64,000 nt of DNA from an uncultured Spartobacteria bacterium. Lineage in GTDB: Bacteria > Verrucomicrobiota > Verrucomicrobiia > Chthoniobacterales > Chthoniobacteraceae. Shown piece after piece: positions 32,716-40,184 of the stretch. Position numbers and translations under genes: made by a program. The notes below the pieces were generated by a model. That model saw nothing but the letters and a program-made list of their open reading frames with translations, searched no databases and was not told where the DNA came from. The DNA lies in the NCBI GenBank assembly GCA_903882875.1, contig CAIRYQ010000034.1, forward strand, positions 1 to 64,000, given 5' to 3'. How positions within the stretch are numbered: position 1 is the first letter of the stretch; each line of letters begins with the position of its first letter.

Positions 32716-34854
32716 TTAGACCACCCACTCCGCGAGCGTGCTCTCGAATCCCGGCACGGCAAGGGCGATCGGCGAATTCTCGGGGTAGCACTCACGCTCG
32801 ATGCCCTTCTCGAAGACCTTCACCTGGAAGTGCAGCACCTCGCCCGCGTGAACGCCGAGGGCGGAAAATGGCACGCTCAGCTCGACGATTTCGTCTGCGG
32901 CGAATTCCCCGGCTTCCCGCTCCGCCGCATCGCGCCTGCGGACGGTGAGCTTCCCGCTGCTGCCCCGCACGGCGGGCGGCGCCTGCACGAGCACGCCGGC
33001 GGGATCGTGAAAGACGACACGGATCGTGAATTCGCCCGCGCGCCGCAGATCAAAGCGCAGGTGCAGCCGCTGCGTGTCGCAGCCGAAGCGCACCGCACGC
33101 AGGAAGCGATCGTCGCGGAACATCGCGCCCTGCTCGCTGCCCGCGAGGTAGATTCCCGCGCCGACCCATTCGTAAAACGGCGCAAGCAGGCCGTTGATGA
33201 TTGGCGAAATCTGACGGCGCGGCGGCGCATAGAGCACGGCGGCCTTTGCCGTGAGAATGCTGCGGTCGAGTTCGGCGGGCGCAATTTCGCCGCAGATCGA
33301 ATAGACGTTCTTCAGGTGCTGCCGGAAGAGATCGTCGAAGAGCTGGTCGCACTCCGTCGAGAAGTCCGGCCCATACCACCAGAACCAGTCGCTGCCCTCT
33401 GCGGCGTACACCTCGTGCAGCGCCGCGTCGCGCTGCTCCGGCGTGAGCGACGGCAGTTTTCCCTCGAGGAAACGCCGCGTGTCGCCGAGCAAATCCCACG
33501 CGCAGTTTTCCTCGTCCTCGCCGATCCAGATGTCGAAGTTGCTGTAAATCCACGAGCCGCTGTGGAGCTTGTGCAGCGTCTTTTTCGGCGGGCAGTGCCG
33601 GAGGTGATTTTCAATCGTGCAGCTCCGCAGTTGCGCGCCGCCCTTGGAAAGTCCGGCGTAAAGTTCGCGCAGGAACGTCTCGCCGCCGTCGCGGAAAGTC
33701 TCCCACGCGTTCTCGCCGTCGAGGATGATCGGCACGAGGCCGCTCTCGGGCGGGAGGTGATCCGCGATGTGGCGGATGTGCATGAGCAGGTGCTCGGCGG
33801 AGTCGCGCGGATCATTCCGTGATGCCATGAAGCCGACGAAATCGCTCAGGGGCTTTTCGCGGAACACGGCGTTCACCGACGCGCCTTCGTGCTCGACTCG
33901 CCAGCCCTGGAACAACTCCAGATGATCCGCGTGGATGCCCTCACGCCGCAGTGAATTGAACAGGTTCTCCTCGTCCGAGCAGAAATACCGGATGCCCGCC
34001 TTTTGCATCAGCGGCACAAGCTCCGGCGCGATGCTGCCCTCGCTCGGCCACAGCCCGCGCGGCGCGCGGCCAAACATCCTCGTATGCTGCGCGACCGCGA
34101 GATCGAGCTGCGCCTGCGCATCCTGCGGCCAGTGGAAGCGGCGCGGCAGCGCGCGGCCCGGCATCGAGCGCGCGGCAAAGTCGCTGTCGTACACGAGCGG
34201 CAGGATCGGGTGGAAAAAAGGCGTGGTCGTCAGCTCGGCCTGTCCGCGCGCCTCGGCGTCCGCATAGAGCTGCGGGATGCTCGCGAGGATCTCCATGTGG
34301 ATTGCGAGCACGCGCGATTTTTCGTCTTCGGAAAAACTGCGGCCCTTCTGTTTCAGCGCCGCGAGTTCGGGATACAGCCGCGACGCGGTGAAGCCGCACC
34401 ACGCGAGATTGTACCACGTCTGCAGGTCGCGGAAATCCTCCGTGCTCCAGTGGCGCAACTCGGAGCGCACGCGGTCGCGCTGGAAATGCGCGCCGCGCTT
34501 CGCCAGCAGTTCGGCGTAGCGCGGGAAGGGCTTCAGCAGGTTGTCGTGCTGGATTTTGAAAAAGTGTTCGAGGATCGCGAGGCGCTCATTTTCGTCGAGG
34601 CTTGCCGCCGGCTTGCGCGACCAGTCGAGCCACAGGTCGCGGATCTTTCCCTGCACGAGTTCCTCGATTTGCAGCATGAGCACCGGCGTGAGGTTGAAGT
34701 TCACATGCACGTCCGGGAACTCCGCGAGCACGCTCACCATGTCGAGGTAGCCCTTCACCGCGTGCAATCTCACCCAGGGCATCATCGCCACTTTCGACGT
34801 GGGATTCACGTAATACGGCTGGTGCATGTGCCACAGAAAAACGACGTTTGCCAT
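32716..34854 (-). CDS. glycoside hydrolase family 57 protein
   Basis: A 712-residue alpha-glucan-type hydrolase. GH57 region 1 is WHMHQPYY (residues 8-15). Other family elements are FNLTPVLMLQIEE (53-65), LTTTPFFHPILPL (208-220), GLWPSEGSIAPEL with the likely nucleophile E272, and IILDGENAWETF with the likely acid/base D379. A C-terminal beta-sandwich follows. No signal peptide is present, so it should act on cytoplasmic alpha-glucan, for example glycogen, either cleaving or branching it. Members of this subgroup are often annotated as alpha-amylase/alpha-mannosidase; specificity cannot be read from the sequence. The next gene upstream on the same strand is separated by a short repeat-like gap. 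No glycogen genes are adjacent. Confidence 0.9.
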   Translation of the reverse strand: MANVVFLWHMHQPYYVNPTSKVAMMPWVRLHAVKGYLDMVSVLAEFPDVHVNFNLTPVLMLQIEELVQGKIRDLWLDWSRKPAASLDENERLAILEHFFKIQHDNLLKPFPRYAELLAKRGAHFQRDRVRSELRHWSTEDFRDLQTWYNLAWCGFTASRLYPELAALKQKGRSFSEDEKSRVLAIHMEILASIPQLYADAEARGQAELTTTPFFHPILPLVYDSDFAARSMPGRALPRRFHWPQDAQAQLDLAVAQHTRMFGRAPRGLWPSEGSIAPELVPLMQKAGIRYFCSDEENLFNSLRREGIHADHLELFQGWRVEHEGASVNAVFREKPLSDFVGFMASRNDPRDSAEHLLMHIRHIADHLPPESGLVPIILDGENAWETFRDGGETFLRELYAGLSKGGAQLRSCTIENHLRHCPPKKTLHKLHSGSWIYSNFDIWIGEDEENCAWDLLGDTRRFLEGKLPSLTPEQRDAALHEVYAAEGSDWFWWYGPDFSTECDQLFDDLFRQHLKNVYSICGEIAPAELDRSILTAKAAVLYAPPRRQISPIINGLLAPFYEWVGAGIYLAGSEQGAMFRDDRFLRAVRFGCDTQRLHLRFDLRRAGEFTIRVVFHDPAGVLVQAPPAVRGSSGKLTVRRRDAAEREAGEFAADEIVELSVPFSALGVHAGEVLHFQVKVFEKGIERECYPENSPIALAVPGFESTLAEWVV

Positions 34855-34907
34855 GCGATGCAGCTAGCGTGAGAGGGGCGTCGCGCGCAATCGCGGAGTG
34901 GCTGTCG

Positions 34908-34990
34908 GGCGCTGAAAGTTGCGTGTTGAATTTTGAGAGGAGGACGGCCGCATCCTGCTCCCGACTCCCAACGCTCACCTTTCAACATCC
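34908..34990. repeat. weak imperfect inverted repeat (TGAAAG...CTTTCA)
   Basis: GCTGAAAGTTGCGTGTTGAA near 34911 is imperfectly mirrored by ACGCTCACCTTTCAACATCC at 34971-34990. The core resembles the AT-rich element at 32.6 kb. The right arm runs into the 3' end of the TRIC gene. The resemblance may be partly compositional. Confidence 0.4.
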
Positions 34991-35601
34991 TTCGGCGGCC
35001 CGTCGAATTCCGGCAGGCCGAGCCGCCAGCGGATTCCCGCGAGTCGCAGCGCGAGCGTGACGAGCGTGCCCGCCACGAGCGCCGCCGTGCGCCCCGGCAG
35101 CCAGTGCCGCATCGCGACGAAGCATCCCGCGCCGATCGCGGACGCCGTGGCGTAGAGGTGGATTTCACGTCGGAACACGAGCGGGATTTCGCTCATGAGC
35201 ACGTCGCGGCACATGCCGCCCGCGACGCCGGTGTTCACACCCATCGCGATCACGATCTGCGGTGCGACGCTGTGCGCCAGCGCCTTCTCCGCGCCGAGCA
35301 CCGTGAAAAATGCAAGCGTCAGCGCATCCGCGATCAGCAGCACGTTGCGCGGGAGGTCGCGGACACGAGCGATGAAAAACGTGATGATCGCCGCCGCCGC
35401 CGCAGTGATGACAAAGCTCCCGTCGCGCACCCAGAAGATCGGATGCTCGCCGAGGATCACATCGCGGATCGTCCCGCCGCCGAATGCCGCGACCAGCGCG
35501 AGCACGAGCACACCAAACAGATCCACGCGCTTGCCACGTGCCGCGAGACCGCCGGTGATCGCACCCACGGCCACTCCGAAATGTTCGAGCAGCGGCTGCA
35601 T
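34975..35601 (-). CDS. TRIC/UPF0126-family cation channel
   Basis: A 208-residue, seven-helix membrane protein of the trimeric intracellular cation channel family (formerly UPF0126), built from two repeated halves. The half-repeat signatures are AFGGGTIRDVILGEHPIFWVRD and GVAGGMCRDVLMSEIPLVFRRE; both GG...RD motifs that bind ions or lipid are intact. Bacterial members conduct K+ or may carry amino acids such as glycine. ATG 35601 gives a normal N-terminus (MQPLLEHFGVAVGAITGGL). It lies 16 bp downstream of an unknown gene on the same strand, so the two are probably co-transcribed. It extends into the weak repeat element at its 3' end. Confidence 0.92.
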   Translation of the reverse strand: MQPLLEHFGVAVGAITGGLAARGKRVDLFGVLVLALVAAFGGGTIRDVILGEHPIFWVRDGSFVITAAAAAIITFFIARVRDLPRNVLLIADALTLAFFTVLGAEKALAHSVAPQIVIAMGVNTGVAGGMCRDVLMSEIPLVFRREIHLYATASAIGAGCFVAMRHWLPGRTAALVAGTLVTLALRLAGIRWRLGLPEFDGPPKDVER

Positions 35602-35617
35602 CGCGCGCGGGCGCGGT

Positions 35618-36118
35618 TTATGCGAGTTTCAGGCGCGCGTCCTCGGCGAGCAGTTCGTCGAGCGATGTCCAATCAGCGTCACTGGTCGCGAGGAACGCGT
35701 GAAGATACACGGCCACCACCGCCGGGTCGTGCTTCTCCAAAAGCGTGTTCACCACTTCCGCGAGTTTCGCCTTTTCCGGCGACGCGGGGAGTTCCTCCAC
35801 GGTGCCGTGCTCGTCGTGCGCGATGCCGAGGCCGTCGAGGAAATCGCAGAGCAACTGCTTCTGCGTTCCGACCAGCCAGATTTGCAGCAGGTGCGCGCCC
35901 ACGCCTTCGTTCTGCTTGCGCCCTAGCGCGTCGCGCAGCCACGCGAACCGTTCCGCCTTTGGCTTCCGCTCGACAAAGACGGGGCGGAGCTTGCGCTGCT
36001 TGCAGAGCGTATCAATCGTCGCCTTCATCAGCGCCTTCTCGTTGTCGGCGACGTGGGAGAAGAGCTGCGTCGCCGCGGACGCAGGCATCTTGGAGAAAAT
36101 TTCGTGAGTGGAATACAT
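35618..36118 (-). CDS. conserved-looking soluble protein of unknown function
   Basis: A 166-residue protein starting at ATG 36118 (MYSTHEIFSKMP). It is soluble and largely helical, with Lys/Arg in the first half (DTLCKQRKLRPVFVERKPKAERFAW) and an acidic second half (LDGLGIAHDEHGTVEELP). It lacks a signal peptide, membrane helix or catalytic motif. Clean codon use and short spacing to the TRIC gene support it as real. A 13-codon extension to 36157 is in frame but has no better start. The segment FAWLRDALGRKQNEGVGAHLLQIWLV is the most distinctive for a search. I do not recognise the family. Confidence 0.65.
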   Translation of the reverse strand: MYSTHEIFSKMPASAATQLFSHVADNEKALMKATIDTLCKQRKLRPVFVERKPKAERFAWLRDALGRKQNEGVGAHLLQIWLVGTQKQLLCDFLDGLGIAHDEHGTVEELPASPEKAKLAEVVNTLLEKHDPAVVAVYLHAFLATSDADWTSLDELLAEDARLKLA

Positions 36119-36168
36119 GAGGGCCGCGGAGACTAGGCCCCTCGCGATGCGTGGCAAGCGCGCAGCGA

Positions 36169-36246
36169 GCCGCCGACGGAAGGAGGCGGGCTGTCTGATG
36201 CGACGGTGATCGTGCAGAAAGTGCCCGCCTCCTTCCGTCGTCGGCT
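36169..36246. repeat. REP-like inverted repeat (22 of 23 bp)
   Basis: Left arm GCCGCCGACGGAAGGAGGCG (GGC follows) at 36169-36191 pairs with its inverse at 36223-36245 with one mismatch, around a 31-bp loop. A half-copy (GCCCGCCTCCT...CGGCTAC, 22 of 26) lies at ~12814-12839, over the 3' end of the kinase gene. The pattern is that of a dispersed palindromic element. Confidence 0.85.
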
Positions 36247-36308
36247 ACGAATGGATGGCGCGCAATACAGTCCTTGGCGTCCGATGCATCCTGCGCCATT
36301 GGTCACGC

Positions 36309-37391
36309 ATGTCGGCCACTACGGAAAAGCCAGCCATCCAAAGCCTCGATCCCGCGGAGATCGAAGCCGCACTCGCCGCGCGCGGACAGCCGAAGTATCG
36401 CGCCGCGCAAGTCATCCGCTGGCTTTACGAAAAGCGCGTCACCTCCTTCGAGCAGATGACCGACCTCCCCGTGGCCTTGCGCGCCGACCTCGCCGAGGCC
36501 TTCGAGTTTGTCCGGCTGGAAAATCTCCGCGTGCTCGGCAGCGAGGACACGACGCGCAAGTATCTTTTCAAACTTCCCGACGGCGCACTCATCGAGAGCG
36601 TGCTCATCCCCGCTTCGCCAGCGCTCTACGGCGAGGCGAGCGACCGTCGCACGCTCTGCGTCAGCACGCAGGTCGGCTGCGCGTATGGGTGCAAGTTCTG
36701 CGCGAGCGGGCTCGACGGCTTCTCGCGCAATCTTTCGCCCGGCGAAATCGCCGGCCAGCTCATCGAGGCCGAGCGCCTCTCCGGCGAGCGCGTGAGCAAC
36801 CTCGTCTTCATGGGCATGGGCGAGCCGCTCGCGAACTTCGCCAACCTCATGCGCGCGATCGACATCATCAATTCCCCGTGGGGCCTCGGCCTCGGCGCGC
36901 GCCACATCACCGTCTCCACGAGCGGCCTCGCCCCGCAAATCCGCCAGCTCGCCGACCAGCCCCGCCAGATCCGCCTCGCCATCTCCCTGCACGGCGCGAC
37001 GGACGAAGTGCGCGGCCAAATCATGCCCGTGAACCGCAAGTTCCCGCTCGCCGAACTGCTCGACGCCTGCGCCTACCACGCCTCGAAAAAGAAGCAGCAC
37101 ATCACCTTCGAATACATCCTCATCGAGGGCATCAACGACGAGCCCGCGCACGCCGCCGACCTCGCCCGCGTCGCGAAGCTCGTCCGCGCCAAGGTGAACT
37201 GCATCCCCTACAACGCCGTCGAGGGCCTCCAGTGGAAACGCCCGAGCGAAGCGCGTCAGGACGCCTTCATGGAAGTCCTTGAACGCGCCCGCATCCCCGC
37301 CACCATCCGCCGTGAGAAAGGCCACGACATCGCCGCGGCGTGCGGGCAGTTGCGGAGGCAGCAGACCCAGCCCGCCCAGCCCGCCGCATAG
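36309..37391 (+). CDS. rlmN: 23S rRNA (adenine-2503-C2)/tRNA methyltransferase RlmN
   Basis: Dual-specificity radical SAM enzyme that methylates A2503 of 23S rRNA and A37 of some tRNAs. A 360-residue product starts at ATG 36309 (MSATTEKPAIQSLDP); an upstream ATG at 36255 is less likely. The N-terminal accessory domain reads PKYRAAQVIRWLYEKRVTSFEQMTDLP. The CxxxCxxC cluster is GCAYGCKFCAS (C124, C128, C131). The methylene-carrying pair would be the Cys near the C-terminus (AAACGQL, C345) and a radical-domain Cys. VFMGMGEPLANF and RLAISLHGATDEVR are typical RlmN blocks, and MPVNRKFPLAELL separates it from the resistance enzyme Cfr. It is monocistronic between repeat elements. Confidence 0.96.
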   Translation: MSATTEKPAIQSLDPAEIEAALAARGQPKYRAAQVIRWLYEKRVTSFEQMTDLPVALRADLAEAFEFVRLENLRVLGSEDTTRKYLFKLPDGALIESVLIPASPALYGEASDRRTLCVSTQVGCAYGCKFCASGLDGFSRNLSPGEIAGQLIEAERLSGERVSNLVFMGMGEPLANFANLMRAIDIINSPWGLGLGARHITVSTSGLAPQIRQLADQPRQIRLAISLHGATDEVRGQIMPVNRKFPLAELLDACAYHASKKKQHITFEYILIEGINDEPAHAADLARVAKLVRAKVNCIPYNAVEGLQWKRPSEARQDAFMEVLERARIPATIRREKGHDIAAACGQLRRQQTQPAQPAA

Positions 37392-37521
37392 CGCATCTCC
37401 CGGAGGACAACAGAAGCCGGTTGTGAAGCCGAGCGCAGCGAGCGACGAGTACAGGTTTCACGGTGCCCAAAGGCCAACGCGCCCCTGTAGCGGCGCAGTC
37501 ATTGTGGTGGGCGGTGGAAGC

Positions 37522-37594
37522 ACTGATGGACACTGATTGGCACTAACGTTCCCAGCAGCGCATCAGTGTTCATGAGTGTTCATCAGCGGTTTCC
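37522..37594. repeat. inverted repeat of the GATGGACACTGAT / ATCAGTGTTCAT type
   Basis: CACTGATGGACACTGATTGG (from 37521) is mirrored at 37561-37586 (CATCAGTGTTCATGAGTGTT). Each arm itself contains short direct repeats of a CACTGAT-like core. It lies in the 238-bp gap between RlmN and the convergent zinc-cluster gene, otherwise empty. Confidence 0.7.
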
Positions 37595-37629
37595 CCAGAA
37601 CCGCCAACGCAATGCCGCCAAGCCCCTCT

Positions 37630-38223
37630 TCACTTCCCGTGCACCGCTGCGTCGTGCGCCGGCATCTCGTCCCGCGTGAACCATTCATTGCACCACCTGC
37701 ATCGCTGGCACGGCCCGGCCAGCACATGGGCCGCCGCCGCCTGCATGAGCGTCCCGATGGTCTCATGGAGCGATGCGAGGCTTGCCGGTGCGGGATCCCA
37801 AGCGTCGTCCTTCGTCTTCCATACGGTCGTCCTGTTATCGAGGTGATTGAGGATGAGCACCCGATCCCGCGCCGCGGGCTGCACGAGCACGGCCGCCACC
37901 CGACACACGGCCAGCGCGCCGCGCGGGCGGTTGTGAAAGGCGCGGGCAAACTCCGCCGCCGCCGGTCCTCCGGCAAAGCAGCCATGCAGGGGCCACGGCC
38001 ACGCGATGGGCCCGTCCAGCCACACCGAGCCGCCGTCGTGCAGGAGAAAATAGACGCCTGCGCCGCACTGCGGGCACTTCGAGGGCCTGCAAAAATCGTC
38101 CTTCCCGCGCACATTCTCCAGCAACGCCGGATCGCACGCGCAGCCGGTCGGCCGGAGACGACCCCCGGCCATGAGCAGGACCACTTCGTTCCCGCATCCG
38201 TGGCATGTCTTTGGTGCGCTCAC
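37630..38223 (-). CDS. Cys-rich zinc-binding protein of unknown function
   Basis: A 197-residue protein starting at GTG 38223, chosen because AAAGGAAA lies at a good ribosome-binding distance. Cys clusters: CHGCG (7-11), CACD (28-31), CRPSKCPQCG (45-54) and a C-terminal C2H2-like unit (CxxC at 175-178 followed by AHDAAVH). The spacing suggests two zinc ribbons at the N-terminus and one treble-clef or zinc-finger-like unit at the end. Between them is a hydrophobic, Trp-rich region (SVWLDGPIAWPWPLHG) and a helical part. It may bind nucleic acid or act in a protein complex. I do not recognise the family. An in-frame open extension upstream runs into the esterase remnant and should not be fused to it. 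Confidence 0.65.
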   Translation of the reverse strand: MSAPKTCHGCGNEVVLLMAGGRLRPTGCACDPALLENVRGKDDFCRPSKCPQCGAGVYFLLHDGGSVWLDGPIAWPWPLHGCFAGGPAAAEFARAFHNRPRGALAVCRVAAVLVQPAARDRVLILNHLDNRTTVWKTKDDAWDPAPASLASLHETIGTLMQAAAAHVLAGPCQRCRWCNEWFTRDEMPAHDAAVHGK

Positions 38224-38374
38224 AGCGTTTCCTTTTGCCCGTTGAACGGGCTCGTGTAAAGGCTGCGCGTCGCCGGGTAGGGCAGTGTCCTCGTTTGGGC
38301 ACACTGCCGGTAGCCGCCCATGCCTTCCTCTTCGCCGCGTGCTCGTCGAGCGAGAGCAGCACGCCGATGGCGGC

Positions 38375-38661
38375 ATGGGAAATAGGGGAGCCGAGGGCAC
38401 CTCGCGGCCTTCGCCACGGTGTCGAGCGCGCGCACGTCGTCGAGCTTCATGCTGCCCTTCACGGAGAAGAGGAACATCTGCGAAGTCGCTTGGCGCGTTC
38501 GCCAGCTCGGGGCAGCGGTCTTTTCCGATGTCGCGGAACAGCGCGCCGCTCGCCGTGTGCAGATCGAGCACCTGAACTTTTTTCTCCGCGGCCACGGCCT
38601 TCATCGCTTCCGCGCATGAGTTTCCCAGAACCCGTGGGTGGTCTGCAAAACGTGGCATCGG
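38375..38661 (-). pseudogene. remnant of an SGNH/GDSL esterase (rhamnogalacturonan acetylesterase-like)
   Basis: Only the C-terminal third is recognisable: RVLGNSCAEAMKAVAAEKKVQ, then VLDLHTASGALFRDIG, the usual V-x-D-L-H block of this family. Just after PSDFAD (~38473) the reading frame shifts, and the continuation FLFSVKGSMKLDD (the DxxHFxxKG block, catalytic residues lost) lies in a second frame up to about 38375. The N-terminal catalytic GDS motif is absent from the 200 bp upstream. This is a decayed fragment: frameshifted, truncated and missing both catalytic blocks. The family assignment rests on my reading of the two blocks. Confidence 0.5.
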
Positions 38662-38861
38662 TGTGCCCGCGCCTCTCCGGCCATCCTCTGTACCGAATGG
38701 AATCTCGCCGCACCGCATCTCACCACAGACCAAACCATCAGAGGCTCCCAGCCATGAAGACAAAGGAGGAATACACCCAAGGCCATCACCGGCGCCGTTT
38801 TTTTCTCGCCAACGGTTCCGCCCCGCCTCATGTTTCGCTCAGGGATTCAACGTTCAGGGAC

Positions 38862-39902
38862 ATGGCCGCTTCAGCACAGAGCATCTTCCGCAAATTCCGA
38901 ACCAGCCTGCTGTTTTTGGCGGTGGTCTTCACCGTCTGCGTCAGCGGCTACCGCATCTACGGATGGAATCTCATAGACTCGGTGTACATGGTCGTCATCA
39001 CCATGTTTGGCGTGGGCTACGGCGAGGTGCATCCGCTCGACACTGCGGGAAAAATTTTCACCATGTTCGTCGTCGTCGCCGGCAGCAGTGCCGTCGTCTT
39101 CGTCATCGGTGAAGTCATCGGAGTCATCACTAGAGGAGAAATTATGAAAGCCATTGGAGAACTCAAAAAGAGCAAGCAAGTGGACGAAATCACCGAGCAC
39201 GCCATCATCTGCGGTTACGGACGAATCGGCCAGATTCTCGCCCACGAACTCAGCGCGGTGAAGTTTCCGTTCGTCGTCGTGGATCTCGACGACACCCGCC
39301 TCGCGATGGCCGAGGAAAGCGGCTACCTCTTTGTAAAAGGCAGCGCCACCGAGGAGGAGACGCTCCAGCGCGCGCATGTCGAGCGCGCCGTCGTCCTCGC
39401 GACCGTCCTGCCGCAGGACACGTTGAACGTCTTCATCACCCTCACCGCGCGCAACCTCAACCGCCATCTGCGCATCATCGCCCGCGGCGAACATCCCCCC
39501 ACCGAAAAGAAACTCCGCCAGGCCGGTGCGGATGAAGTCGTGCTCCCTTCCAGCATCGGCGGCATCCGCATCGCGCACAGCATTACGCGCCCTGCGACGT
39601 TGAAATTCCTCGGCGACAACCGCGAGATGATCGGCGAGGAACTCAAGAAGCTCGGCGTCGAAATTGACGAACTCCGCCTGCACAAGCGCACCCATCTTGT
39701 CGGCAAGACCATCCTCGAATTGCAAAACATGTCCGAAGGCCACCTCCTCGTCATCGCCCTCCAACGTGCCGACGGCAGCGTCCTGAAATCCGGATTCATC
39801 GAGGAAAAACTCCGCTCCGGGGATTCCGTGATCATCATCGGCCGCGTCCAGTCTCTGCCGCTGGCACTGCGCGGAGAGGTGGATCGGCAGGAGATGAGTT
39901 AG
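38862..39902 (+). CDS. potassium channel protein with RCK (TrkA-N/TrkA-C) domains
   Basis: A 346-residue channel of the Kch/MthK type. Residues ~15-30 form TM1 (TSLLFLAVVFTVCVSGY), 38-50 the pore helix, 50-54 the filter and ~62-90 TM2 (IFTMFVVVAGSSAVVFVIGEVIGVI). The filter reads GVGYGEV, so the Thr of the usual TVGYG is Gly. A TrkA-N Rossmann domain follows (AIICGYGRIGQILAHEL, FVVVDLDDTRLA, LFVKGSATEEETL), then a TrkA-C domain (LKKLGVEIDELRLHKRTHLVGKTILEL). The RCK domain probably binds NAD(H), nucleotide or Ca2+ to gate the pore. The start is taken at ATG 38862; an ATG at 38754 is in frame but adds a polar His/Arg-rich segment before TM1. Confidence 0.92.
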   Translation: MAASAQSIFRKFRTSLLFLAVVFTVCVSGYRIYGWNLIDSVYMVVITMFGVGYGEVHPLDTAGKIFTMFVVVAGSSAVVFVIGEVIGVITRGEIMKAIGELKKSKQVDEITEHAIICGYGRIGQILAHELSAVKFPFVVVDLDDTRLAMAEESGYLFVKGSATEEETLQRAHVERAVVLATVLPQDTLNVFITLTARNLNRHLRIIARGEHPPTEKKLRQAGADEVVLPSSIGGIRIAHSITRPATLKFLGDNREMIGEELKKLGVEIDELRLHKRTHLVGKTILELQNMSEGHLLVIALQRADGSVLKSGFIEEKLRSGDSVIIIGRVQSLPLALRGEVDRQEMS

Positions 39903-40097
39903 CAGTCCATCGGCGGTCAAACAAGGCGACTGCGAAGAATGCGGAGGATGTCATCGCCGGATTCGCTGCAAATCTTTGCGTACATCGAAGTCTCTTTTTT
40001 CCCGCCAGTTTCATTTTGGAAGATGGGATGATTCACCCGGCTGGTGAGTCATGAGGCGTGTGCTCGTCGAGGACTTCCGTCGGCGCTACAACCGCCA

Positions 40098-40184
40098 TCA
40101 GGATACGATGGTGAGCTTTGCTTCTTCGGCGATGCCTGCCATCACTGCGAGTGCGATGAGGATGGTGAGAATGATGTATTTCAC
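40098..40184 (-). CDS. 28-residue hydrophobic small protein overlapping a GT9 gene
   Basis: Starts with GTG at 40184, whose bases overlap the GT9 stop as GTGA, so it can be read by termination-reinitiation. It ends with TGA at 40098. The product starts MKYIILTILIALAVMAGIAE: one helix of ~15 hydrophobic residues and an acidic-then-basic tail (EEAKLTIVS). The size and GTGA coupling suggest a real small membrane protein, although chance cannot be excluded for 28 codons. Its function is unknown. Confidence 0.4.
   Translation of the reverse strand: MKYIILTILIALAVMAGIAEEAKLTIVS

Noticed and set aside
37630-38763. A single 377-residue protein joining the esterase remnant to the zinc-cluster protein
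   Set aside because: The esterase similarity changes frame at ~38473, and the zinc-cluster part has its own GTG with a strong ribosome-binding site. The join is an accident of an open frame.
38205-38861. A 219-codon N-terminal extension of the K+ channel
   Set aside because: It lies over the decayed esterase and a non-coding stretch; the channel begins properly at ATG 38862 just before its first helix.
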